A stretch of DNA of 64,000 bases, from contig JAMXDE010000024.1 of NCBI GenBank assembly GCA_026770025.1, positions 744,001-808,000 of the forward strand, read 5' to 3'. Below the pieces are notes generated by a model, which ran no database searches, was not told the origin of the DNA, and saw nothing but the letters and a program-made list of their open reading frames with translations. The DNA is from Craspedostauros australis (taxonomy: Eukaryota; Bacillariophyta; Bacillariophyceae; Mastogloiales; Achnanthaceae). A program made the position numbers and the translations under genes. Each line of letters begins with the position of its first letter. The stretch's first letter is position 1. Positions 29,780 to 40,194 of the stretch are shown piece after piece.

Positions 29780-31508
29780 CTTGATGGAGCTTGCACAAGT
29801 ATGTGTGGTACGAGTATGTGTATGTGTGGTGGTGGTGATTGATCTCCGAATCGAAAGAAAATGGAAGGGTCATGAAGGCGGTGGTCCTCTCTTGTGAATC
29901 GCTTCGTTGGGTCCTTCAACACTGTGGACACCGTTCGCGTTGGAGCAAAAGTTCTGGTTGCGCTTGTTGGTGTTGTTGGTGTTGTTGGTGGTGCTGATGG
30001 CAGCGCAATGACCTTTGACTATTACTGGGACTGTTGTTGTCGGCTTCTCGATGGGCAACAAAAATGCGCCGACATCACAAAATGTGGGTACGGTGGCGCA
30101 CAGGTCCAATGATCACAAATGCAGTGACTCGTGTGCCATGGCGCAAATCGGCAATTGTGGTTAACCTGCACGGTCGCAACAACTCGGTTGCGACAACGGA
30201 AGCGATACACATGATCAGGCACCCCGAATCCGAGCGTCCTATCCGTGTCTCACTTTCCGCGTACCGCCAAGACTCATGTCCAATTTTTTTGCAACCGCGC
30301 ACAAAATTGTGCCGGGTGGGTCTGTTTTTATCGACAAAAACTTGCTGGAATTGTTCTTTGGACCGGTTTTGGCCCCAAAAAGCTTGGTTTGTGCCACGTT
30401 ATCCTGTCCGGATGGGTTCGTGTCGAATCGACGAAAATTTTGGATCATCGCGCACGTTTCCGTTGATGGTGGCCAACGCTCGCTTCGCAGCGTGTTGAAA
30501 CAGCCACCAACGGACTTCTCAACGGTAACGTCGTTGTCAACGACAACGCGGGCGACGTTGCCATCGCGTGCTCTTCGTCAACAGTGTTTGAACGGCGAAG
30601 GCGATGTCAACAGCAACCAATTCTTCCAGAAACTAGCCGGCAAGGGGAGAATTCGAAAAGAGGCGACATAGGCTGATGTCCCAAGCTAGAGGAAATGATG
30701 AAACACGACCTAACTTGTGTCACAACCCGTGGAACGCCATCACCTCTCATGCCAATGATGGTGTGGATGATAGGGGAAGGAGACAAATGGGAGCGTGCAC
30801 AACGGGTCGTGGTGAAAGACACGTGCATGCGCTCGATGTGTAGTCGTAACTTGTGCTAACTCTTATGCTGTACGTGTAGATCGTTGTGGAGAACGGTGGA
30901 TACCAGAGGTAGAGTGTGGGAGGGTACAGCGACAACCTTCAATTGTCTCTGACTGTTTCGTATAGAGTAGCTCGTACTATTATGTTATATTGTATTATAT
31001 GTATTCTGCTTCATGTATTCTGAGGATTGCATCGATCTCGTCTTCTGCTGTCCAACGCCGTGACCATCTCCTCTCTGTTGCTCACTTGTGGCACCAAGCA
31101 CTCCACCTCTCTGTACTGGCATGGGTGATTGTACTCTCCTTTGCCGTACCAGTTGGCATTCCCACAGGATTGGGAAGCGCAACTTCCTCCGCTCCGCTCG
31201 ATCACATCATTCTGCGTCCTGTTGCATTCGGCAGTTTGTTCTTTCCGATGGTGAGTTGATTCGCTGGTTCGTTCGCTCAAGCACTCATGCTCTGCACAGT
31301 GCCCTGGTTGTGACCAGCTTGTTTGTTTCTGTGTGTTTGTTTCTGTGTATTCGTGTGTATTGTATCCGTTTTGGATTATGATTTCATTTTCTCATTGTGG
31401 TGCAAAGCAATGCACTGTAAAGCGCATGGCATTCACACACACGTGCGACTCTGCCTATGCATCAATCGTTGCAAGTAGGTTTGCAGCAGCCACCTGCCGA
31501 AGTGATGC
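29780..31508. other. Intergenic between haloperoxidase-like genes 1 and 2
   Basis: About 1.7 kb. Short open stretches on both strands have no recognisable motif. The part next to 29780 is the promoter side of gene 1, and the part before 31508 the 3' side of gene 2. Contains A/T-rich patches near 30965-31010 and nothing else I can support. Confidence 0.4.
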
Positions 31509-33127
31509 TTAGAGACTGTTGACGACGCACTCTGAGGTGAGGTAGTCGTTCCAATCGAGGCGGACTCTCTTGATCTTCTCTTCGACCTTCTTCGGATCGC
31601 TGCCGTACATGTCAGCCAAGTATTGTGGCAGCTTGGATGCGAGAATCTCCTGTCCCAAATTCAACCCTGCGATGTTGTCGGTGTAGTAGTGAACGCCTGC
31701 GATGGTGCGAGCGTAGGCGACGGCGTAGTCCACTGCCCTGATTTCGCACAGCTGCTCGTCCGTGAGATTCAACACGAGCGCCAACCACATGGAGGATGCG
31801 CTGGCGGCAGAGTGCATGGCCGGGAAGGAGGGATGCTCCGGTGAACCTGTCGCGTACGCTGTGAAATCTTGCATGCGGTCGAGTTCGAAGTTGTCCTTCA
31901 CCATGTCGATGATGTACTGCGGCACGCCGTCGGCCGCCGTCAGGTCGTTGTTGTAGATCTTCCACACCACCTCCTCGGGACGTGGACGTCCGACGTGCCA
32001 CTTAGTTTGGAAGTTCTGTGGGCCGACCGCGCGGATCATCCATGTGCACATGTCCGCCAGCATGACGATGCCACGGATGAATGCGGCGGACGATTGGATC
32101 GGGATGATGTCGCGATCGACGGAGACGCAGTCCTCGCAGTTGTTGGTGAAGGTGCGATCGAGCGCACCGCCGAAGAGCCCGCTGATGAGGTTGACGTGAT
32201 GGATACCGGGGTACTCGTCGTGGACGGCCTGGGCGACGTCTTCGATGTTGTAGCCTCCCCAGATCTGCGGCAGCTTCAGGTACTTCTCCACATCCTCGTT
32301 ATTGTTTCTGTGGATCTGCATGACGATCACCTCCGACAGCTCATGCCAATAGGCGGATTCCGGATCCTTGCTGGGATACGTGATCGCAACCTTCGTCGAT
32401 TTGATGAGACCATCCATGTCGAGCGCGCACTCATCGCAATCGTCCTTTTGGTAGACGCTGATTGCGCCGGTCTTGCTACGCAGCGCTTTCGCCGTTTCGT
32501 GAGTGATGGGGAAGTCGCCAGCACCCAGCGTCATGTAGTCCGGGTTGCCACCTTCCCAATACCTCGATTCGATTGTCGGGTTCTTGCTGAATCGCAACCC
32601 CATGTCATCGCGGTTTTCCTCGATGAAACCGAAGTCAACACCAGTGGGTTGCACGATCGGTGGCAGCGCACGCTGGCCAGGACCATCCCTGGCCTGATTG
32701 GTTTGCTCTCTGCCCCTCTTCTGATCCCCCTGTGCTCGACTGCCGCCGAGCCTCCTCACATTTCCATGGACAACCGACCGCTTCTCCGAGTCCAACTCGG
32801 ACGCATCCAGTCGAGTCTGATTATGAAGCGAATGGCATGAGGAACAAATGGGAACACAGAAGGCAATGCGTTCGGGGATGGCGTGATGTGATGCGTGTGA
32901 GCGAACCAGCTACGAGTCACATGTGCTTGATGGATTGATTGCAGAATCGCACGCGTCCGTGGAAACATTTGGTACTCGTATCGCTTGCGATCATCATTAC
33001 AAGTGGAGCAGAAATAGCAATTGGGCACTGTACAATACTCTTTTTCACTCACCGCCGTCAAACCGTCGGCCGTAGCAATGCTGAAGGTGCTGGCGAGAAG
33101 GAGAGGGATGAGTTTGTTGAAGATCAT
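31509..33127 (-). CDS. Vanadium-haloperoxidase-like protein 2 (two exons, about 460 aa)
   Basis: Exon 1 33127-33053 encodes a signal peptide starting MIFNKLIPLLLASTFSIATA; the donor is GTGAGT. Exon 2 is 32816-31509, after an acceptor ATAATCAG, and begins TRLDAS, matching TRLDTA of gene 3. The intron is 236 bp and keeps frame. There is no ATG near the 5' end of the long exon, which supports the split. Motifs: KWHVGRPRP (K297), HPSFPAMHSA (H360) and ARTIAGVHYYTD (H401). Cys pairs DCDEC and NCEDC are kept. Mature domain length and C-terminal FxWNDYLTS match the paralogues. Probably secreted or lumenal, acting on halides and H2O2; same PAMH departure as its neighbours. Confidence 0.83.
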
Positions 33128-34044
33128 GGTGGAATGTTCGTGTGGTGTACGTCGTGTTCGTGATGAGCTGTGTGTGATTTGATGGACTTTCGTCGTGGTT
33201 GTAGTTCGATTGTATTGCAGTTGTGGTTGCTGATGATGTTCGATGATCCAGTTTTATGAGCTCTCCAGCCCTGCCGCTTCAACCATCCACTTTGACACCT
33301 GTTGCCAGTTCTCGCGATTCCATTGCTATTGCTGTTCGTACTGCAACGGGTTCTGCGATTTGTTCCTCTTCCTCTGCGTTTGTTTGTCGCAAGTCAGGAG
33401 GTTCCTCCCCCTGTGGTCTCCTGTTGATGCACCGCTAACGCACGATTGTACTGGCACGTTGTCCGATGCTGAATGCTTGATGCCGCATACTGCTTGCGAT
33501 GCTGATTGAGACCGCTTCGAGCATGATTCTTGGTTGAGAAGCTCTCCAATGGTACAGCGATTGTGCGACCAGGGGTGCAAGGTGACTCTGTGGCGAGAGG
33601 AAGTGGAGGTAACCAGGGAGCCCCATAAATGGAGCGAAAAGGAGGTTAGATGTGTATTTCTCGCACAACCAGGATCCCAAAAAGTGAGGCGAAAGAGATG
33701 GTGGTGTTGGTGCGAAGTGTGAGTCAAGTGTGTTGACATGTTACAAGCGGGCAAGAGACAGGTGAATGAAAAACGGGGATGCAACAGGTGAATCGCAATC
33801 AGCGCAAGCGAAGTGCAACTGAAGTGAAGTGTGAGTGACTGTAAGGTGCCTGGGACGGTGGCGACGGTGGCGATGGTGATCGTGCGGCGCATCATACCCA
33901 GTTGCGATTTTGTTCGTCTTTGAATCATGGATTGGTGACTGGTGTAGATAGTCGTATTTGTGGAAAGAGAGAGAGAGAAATAGGAGACGTCATCCTTCAA
34001 ATTGGACAATTGAAGCCGACAGTTGTGTTGTCGAGGGAGATGAG

Positions 34045-34094
<50 letters not shown>

Positions 34095-35334
34095 TGTTGG
34101 TGGTGTCGTCCATATCTTCACTCATCACAATCTGATACCATAGCAGTCCCAACAACATGGCACCGACAAACCGTGCATTTTGTGAGCGTTGCACTCAACA
34201 TCACGGCGCGAATGGGACACGACGCGGATACGAATAATTCTGGTGTTGGTGATCGTGATGACGTCACACGGTCATCAGACGCAGAAGCAGCTGGCACATC
34301 ATCAACGGATCAACGGTTGCATCCGCTTCTCTGCATGCTATCTTTGTCTCGTTTACGTCGTATCTATGTCGTGTGACACAACCAGCGTCAACGAAGAATG
34401 CAAGTCCGGGAATGGAATTCAATCACACCATCACAACTTGAGAAGCGCGGTACCCTCCGCAGCCAGACGAAGGCGAAACCATCCTTTCTCTCCAATCACT
34501 CCCACGATCCACTTCGCAGCGGCATCAAGGCGGACTATGCATCCAAAGCATTCAGGAGGGAATGGACGTGTTCGTGTGATGCATACACGTACCTGTATGA
34601 TCGTATCGTCGAGTTCTCGTGCGTGTCGTGCGAAAAAGAGCTGCGGGTGTCACAACCACGGCAAGTGCACAGAGAGCGCTGTGGATCGCCGTGAGTTCCA
34701 CACGTATTCGTCCTCCCCAGACATCCTCTCCTCCTCTTGTGGCCGGTCCGATTGCAATTTCTGCTCCTGCGAAGTTCTCCGCAGGTCGCGCCGGAACGAT
34801 CACAATGAGAAGCGTGGAAGCTGCATTGCGGTTTGGAACTCCGACCATGCAGGATGGCATGAGTTGCTTGGGAGAGCATGCTCCGACTGCTACGAGCTCG
34901 TACTGTGGTCGGCAGATTTATGACTGACGATATGTATTAGTATGTGTGTGTGTTGGGTGCAGAAGGCCAGGGATGACAATCTCCATTGACGAATGATCAA
35001 CGGAGGTTTCGTCCATTCCACCCATCTTCCATGCCTTGGCTTGTCCGGATCACATGCCGATGTTCCATCGCTGTTAGGAGCTTTTGCGTTCACAGGCATG
35101 GGGGGAATGACGATAGCAATCTCTGCTCCGTGATGTGTGCGTCCTTGGCATGGAGCGGGATCTACTTTGCTTCTCGTCGTGGTTGTTGCTGTTGTTGTCG
35201 TCGTCGTCGTCGTCGTCGTGTGACTATTGATATGGGTGGTTTGTGCATAATAATTTATATTATATAATAATGTTATTCGATCTAAGTTTGTGATGCTGTC
35301 ATCGGCAGGCCATCGTCAACAACAGGAACCCATG
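33128..35334. other. Intergenic between haloperoxidase-like genes 2 and 3; microsatellites
   Basis: About 2.2 kb. Contains a TCG repeat at about 34045-34095 and a GTT/TCG repeat at about 35183-35219. An open stretch near 34189-34923 shows no domain and biased composition, so I do not call it a gene. Confidence 0.45.
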
Positions 35335-37303
35335 TCATCTAGAGGCTGCTGGGAAACAGTCCGATGTGAGGTAGTCATTCCAATCGAAGCGCAGCATGTC
35401 GATCTTTGCCTGCACGGCGGCCTTGTCGCTGCCGTACTTCTGTTCGAAGTACTCTGGCATCTCGCGGGCCAGGATCTCCTGTCCGAGGTTGAGTCCGGCA
35501 ATGTTGTCGGTGTAGTAATGGACGCCGGCGACTGTACGAGCGTAGGCGATGGCGTAATCCACGGCCTTGGCTTCGCAAATCTGCTCAGGCGTGAGATCGA
35601 GGACGACAGCCAACCACAGGGAGGCGGAGCTCGAAGCGGAGTGCATGGCGGGGAAGGCTGGGTGGGTTGGTGCGCCGACCTCGTAGGCGGTGAACTCCTG
35701 CATGCGGGTGACGTCAAAGTTGTTCTTGATACCATCGATGATATACTGTGGCACGCCGTCGGCGCTGGTGAGCTCGCCGGTGTAGATCTTCCACATGATC
35801 TCCTCCGGGCGTGGGCGGCCGATGTGCCACTTGGTCTGAAAGTTCTGTGGCGCGACGACGCCGAAGGCCCAGGTGACGAGACCGGAGAGCATGGCGATGC
35901 CGTGCACGAAAGATGCACTCGATTCGATCGGGATGATGGAGCGGTCCACGCCTGCGCAGGTTGGGCAGTTGTTGGTGAAGGTTCGGTCCAAGCCACCGCC
36001 GAAGAGCTGGCCAAGGAGGGCGACGTGGTGGGTTCCAGGGTACTCGTCGTTGACGGCCTGGGCGACGTCTTCGATGGAGAAGCCGGTCCAGATCTGCGGC
36101 AGCTTGAGGAATCGTGTCGGATCCGCATCATTCATTCGGTAGATCTGCAGAGCAGTCACCTCCCAGAGCTCGTCCCAGAAGTCGGAGTCGGAGTCGCTGC
36201 TGGGGAAGGTCGCTTCGACCTTGGTGGACTTGACGAGATCTTCGATGCTGATCTCACATACCTTGCAATCCTGCTCGAGGATGATGCTGATGCCGCTAGT
36301 CATCGAGCGAACGACGTTGCCCTTCTCCAGCGTGAGGGGGAAGTCGCCGGCCACGAGCTCCAGGAATGGAGAGCCCGTGGCTGGTGGATTGATCAATGGG
36401 TTCTTGCTGAAGCGCAATCCCAGATCATTTGGATTGTTCTCGATGAATCCATCTGGGACGCCTGCTGGCTGCACGATCGGTGCCAGCTCGAGGCTCGTAG
36501 TCGGGGTGGACTTCGTCTTCTTTGAGGCTTCCATCGTCGCCTCCTCCTTGTTCATCTTTGTTTCCCGAGGTCGGCGCTGCTTCGTCTTCCTCAGGGTCCT
36601 GAGCGATGTGGTGCGATTCTCTGACAGGGATTTAGCGGTGTCCAATCGAGTCTACTCGTCAGTAGGGTGAGCATGGTTTTATTGGTGCCGAGTGGATTGA
36701 CGGATAAGGTGTGACAGAATGTGACATGGCGCGATGTGGATCGCCAAGCAGAGGCGAAGACACATACATTGTGGGCGTCGTCATGGTGTTGGTAAACAGT
36801 CATGAAGGTGCATCGTTTTGTGAGTGAGGTGTGCATTCGACGTTCGTTGATTGAAAAGAGGCACACTAGGGACATCAGGTCGAGTTCTTTGACACATGTG
36901 ATGAACCCAAGCATGAGGAGATGGCACTGGCATGGCACTGGGATACCCTCCAGTTGCGTCATGCGTGCATGCATCACTGCTGAATTGTGTTCGTGCTGTC
37001 TCATCTCGTTCTCCAACGCATCCATTCGTTTGTGTGGCATGAAGCACGGAGTGTGCTCATGCAGTGGTGGAAATGGACCAACCGACCATCCGATGATGTT
37101 GGCAAACCGCTGGTGAAGCCAAGGCAGCACAACGCAGTACTCCAGAGTACAACACGTTGCAACACAAGTGAAGACAAAACCACCGGTAATCAGGCCAGAC
37201 CAGGCACAGCTTTTGGGCGCTCACTTACTGCTGAGGGTGTGTCGGCCGCAGCCACATGGAAAGCTCCGGCTATGACGAAGGGGATGAGTTTGTTGCAGAT
37301 CAT
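35335..37303 (-). CDS. Vanadium-haloperoxidase-like protein 3 (two exons, about 463 aa)
   Basis: Exon 1 37303-37229 encodes the signal peptide (MICNKLIPFVIAGAFHVAAA); the donor is GTAAGT. Exon 2 is 36651-35335 and begins TRLDTAKS after an acceptor GAGTAG. The intron is 577 bp and keeps frame. The long exon has no upstream ATG. Motifs: KWHIGRPRP (K299), HPAFPAMHSASS and ARTVAGVHYYTD. A basic, Lys/Glu-rich segment follows the signal peptide, then APIVQPAGV and LGLRFSKNP, shared with all paralogues. Same inferred role as genes 1 and 2, with the same PAMH motif. Confidence 0.83.
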
Positions 37304-37689
37304 GATGATGAGATGTGGGTATGTGGGCGTGGGCGTGGGTATTTGCTCGTGCTGTGTGGATGTGCAGGCGTGGTGGATTTGGTTTATGAGGATGTGAAGT
37401 CTGCTTTTGTTTTTCGCTGAATTTCAGATTGCGTATTGTCGTCTTGATGAGTGTGTGTGTGTGGGCGTGCGGGCGACACAAGAGAGAGAGAGAGAGAGAG
37501 AAGTCCAAATTGCAGTCTGCAAGTGGAGTATGGCACTGTGACGAGAACGCGTAGGAATGGAACCAAGTGGGAAGTAATCTGAGTGGGTCGGCACGGAGAT
37601 GCGTATGTAGAGTGTGTGTGCTTGTTGATATGGTGGGTGAAGTACGAGTATGACAGGTATGAGAATGAGTCAAACACTGCAAGTAGTGG

Positions 37690-37724
<35 letters not shown>

Positions 37725-37791
37725 GAAGATTGTGACTTTGATGAAGATCACACAACTCGCATGCCGATGTCGGCAATGTTGCTGCAAGATC
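37304..37791. other. Promoter side of gene 3; GA and TTG microsatellites
   Basis: Contains an AG dinucleotide run at 37480-37502 and a TTG run at about 37688-37725. No gene seen. Confidence 0.6.
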
Positions 37792-38559
37792 GTGGAGAAT
37801 ATCCATAATGACGTTTTTCTTGCGTCCGGACGCATTCTCTACGTAGCTTGCGTCCGGACGCAAATTGAACGCTCAGTTTGCGTCCGGACGCAAATTGGGC
37901 CAATTTGCGTGGGGACGCAAATGCAAGCTCGCCGAAAATACCACTTGTACTACTTAAGTCCCATGTTCCTCCACGATGTCCCGTCTTGCAGAAAAAAAAA
38001 ACCGATTTCGGTCCGAAACCCGAAAGTGGGTTGTTTTTTTTTCTGACTCCTTCGAGTAACACATTTATTTGGCGATTTCAAAAAAAAAAACCTCGCGATG
38101 CAGCACGGCGTCATTGGTCATGTCTCAGGGGTTCCTTTCCGTGCGCCTGACTTGCTTTTCTGACGTCATGGGATCTAAGGTAATGATTTTTTACTTTTTG
38201 ATTTTGATGTCATCCACCACGCTCCTGACAACAACACCAAAATCCTGGCAACGGTGTAACACAACAAGGAGGGTGGGGCACGAATCATGATTATTGTTTG
38301 TTCAATTACCACAACTGCAGCGATTATTATCGATGTAAGACATGAGTCATGTCGTGAGTCGAGATGGCCAGCGAAAAAGGGTTTGAAAAAAAAACGGCTT
38401 CTCGTAAAGCGTATTTGGGCTAGTCCTTTGAGTCGCCGCTTGCGTCCGGACGCAAATTGGCCCAATTTGCGTGGGGACGCAAACTGAGCGTCCAATTTGC
38501 GTCCGGACGCAAGCTACGTAGGCCAGTACCAGGCCAAAATCATTATGGATATCATCCAC
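37792..38559. mobile_element. Foldback/MITE-like element made of 16-bp palindromes
   Basis: The two ends are inverted copies of each other: GTGGAGAATATCCATAATGA (37792-37811) matches the complement of 38540-38559 at most positions, and inside, CTACGTAGCTTGCGTCC from 37839 matches inverted 38521 for more than 80 bases. The arms are built from the perfect palindrome TTGCGTCCGGACGCAA (37848, 37878, 38440, 38497), a partial copy at 37821, and a variant TTGCGTGGGGACGCAA (37905, 38467). Between the arms lie A/T-rich runs, including poly-A stretches near 37992, 38035 and 38084, and no coding sequence. A miniature inverted-repeat or foldback transposon is the best reading; no clear target duplication was found. 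Confidence 0.7.
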
Positions 38560-40072
38560 TGCGCAAGCTGTGATGTTGACGCGAACAACCAACAACACCA
38601 CCACTGAATTGACACATAAAGGCCTACCTCCGCACACGCGTTGGAGAAGTCCGAGTGCTCTCTTGATTATACAAGTTCCCCGCTTGTTCATTCGCTCGGT
38701 TTCCCTCATTTCATTTTTTGTCAGGAAGACGCACAGAGAAATGCGACGAGCCTCAAGTGAGTAACGGGCAGAATCAGGGCTTCGTCCAAGACCAGAGAGG
38801 CTCTTGTGCATCCCGTGATCCTTGGTGTCCACATGGTCGTGCAAAGAGTCGTACACGACCACGTTCCGCAATCTTTGTCGACTCTCGCCAAACCAGCAAC
38901 AAGGCAACCCCATGGTTGCCTTCTCGCCACTTAACAGGAGACACGTGCAAAAATACCCAAGTTCACCAAAACTGAGTCCACAAAGTGTTGTTGTCGTGTT
39001 GTTGTTGTGTTGTTGTCGTGTTATTGTCATAAAGTTGGCGACATCACGAAACAAGAGGAACATTGTGGTGAATCCCTCCCTTTTTCGGAGAGCAGAAAGA
39101 TGGAATGGGTGTTGTTTCGACAGCGAACTCAGATTCATGTGAACTACTTACTACCTGGAAGTGCTGGGACCTTCACTTCCAACACAAAGGAAGGAGAACA
39201 CGTTCGGCAGCAGCAGGGCATGGGCCGAAATCACTTTCGAGGGGTATCGCAACAGAGGCTAAGAATGCACAGCCACAGAATCGTGGGAGGCTGCGTTCGT
39301 CCACCGAAGCAAACAAGAGCATCACGCAAAAGGAGATCATCTTCGGTTCTGTTTTCCAAATCAGCCGGTGTTGTACAGCTCAAGTCGTGTGGAATGATCC
39401 GTGGTACGCAAACCTGTGAATGCTCCGACATGCTGCGATGCACCGTGAAACAACCTGTATCCATGTCGCCTGTGGAGATGCGGCTACACGGACAGTTCAC
39501 GCGGAATTCGTTCCCACGCCACACTCGACGTGCTCTGTCTGTCATCTTTCATGGATGATACCATACCTCGCGGAGGTGATGTGGGTGTTGACTGTCTGGT
39601 GTCCTTGCCTTCATGTCTGTTCGCGCGTTTGCGTATCGCTGCCGGTCCTCGGCGCGATGATTGATGCGCGGACATACTGATGGAGGACATGACACGTGCT
39701 GTACTCGTGACACCTCCTATAGTCGGAGTCGCTCAGCCAATCACAACCACTCATGTGTTTCGCGAGTTGGTGGCGTTTCCTTTCCAAACCGGTGTGGCGC
39801 CTGATTGGATTTTGCTCGTCCGAGGAAGCGCCTGGCATCGCACGGAGATGTCAACACAAGTGTGCCTATGTTTATGAAGTATGGTATGTTGATTGGTGTC
39901 TGTTTGCGTGTTTGTTCATTTGTCCAGGATTGGCTGTTTGTTCGAATCGGAGTGTTGGCTGTTGCTGTTCCAGCCAGTTCTTGGCTGTGTTCTGTTGTGT
40001 TGCGTTTTTCGTTTCTGTTCACTTGTTCTTGCTTTCTTGATTCTAATCATCGATTCATGGTGCTGTGGCTCT

Positions 40073-40109
<37 letters not shown>

Positions 40110-40194
40110 AGTCTATCTATCGAGTGCTCCTACTTGACCACTCGTCCCCGTTTTTGTTGCGTACTGTCGTTCATGCGTTCATGAGTCCGTTCCT
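38560..40194. other. Intergenic before haloperoxidase-like gene 4; CT microsatellite
   Basis: About 1.6 kb with a CT run at 40078-40107. Open stretches such as 39007-39558 show no motif and are not called. Confidence 0.45.

Noticed and set aside
34189-34923. 244-codon + strand open frame between haloperoxidase genes 2 and 3
   Set aside because: No domain, no clear ATG start, biased Ser/Arg/Cys/His composition, and competing open frames on both strands.
35290-36525. 411-codon + strand open frame across haloperoxidase-like gene 3
   Set aside because: Antisense shadow; similar shadows occur over the other three paralogues simply because the coding strands are alike.
37821-38512. Regularly repeated short palindromes that might suggest a CRISPR array
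   Set aside because: Spacing is irregular, the copies are inverted between two arms, and the host is a eukaryote; a foldback element explains it better.
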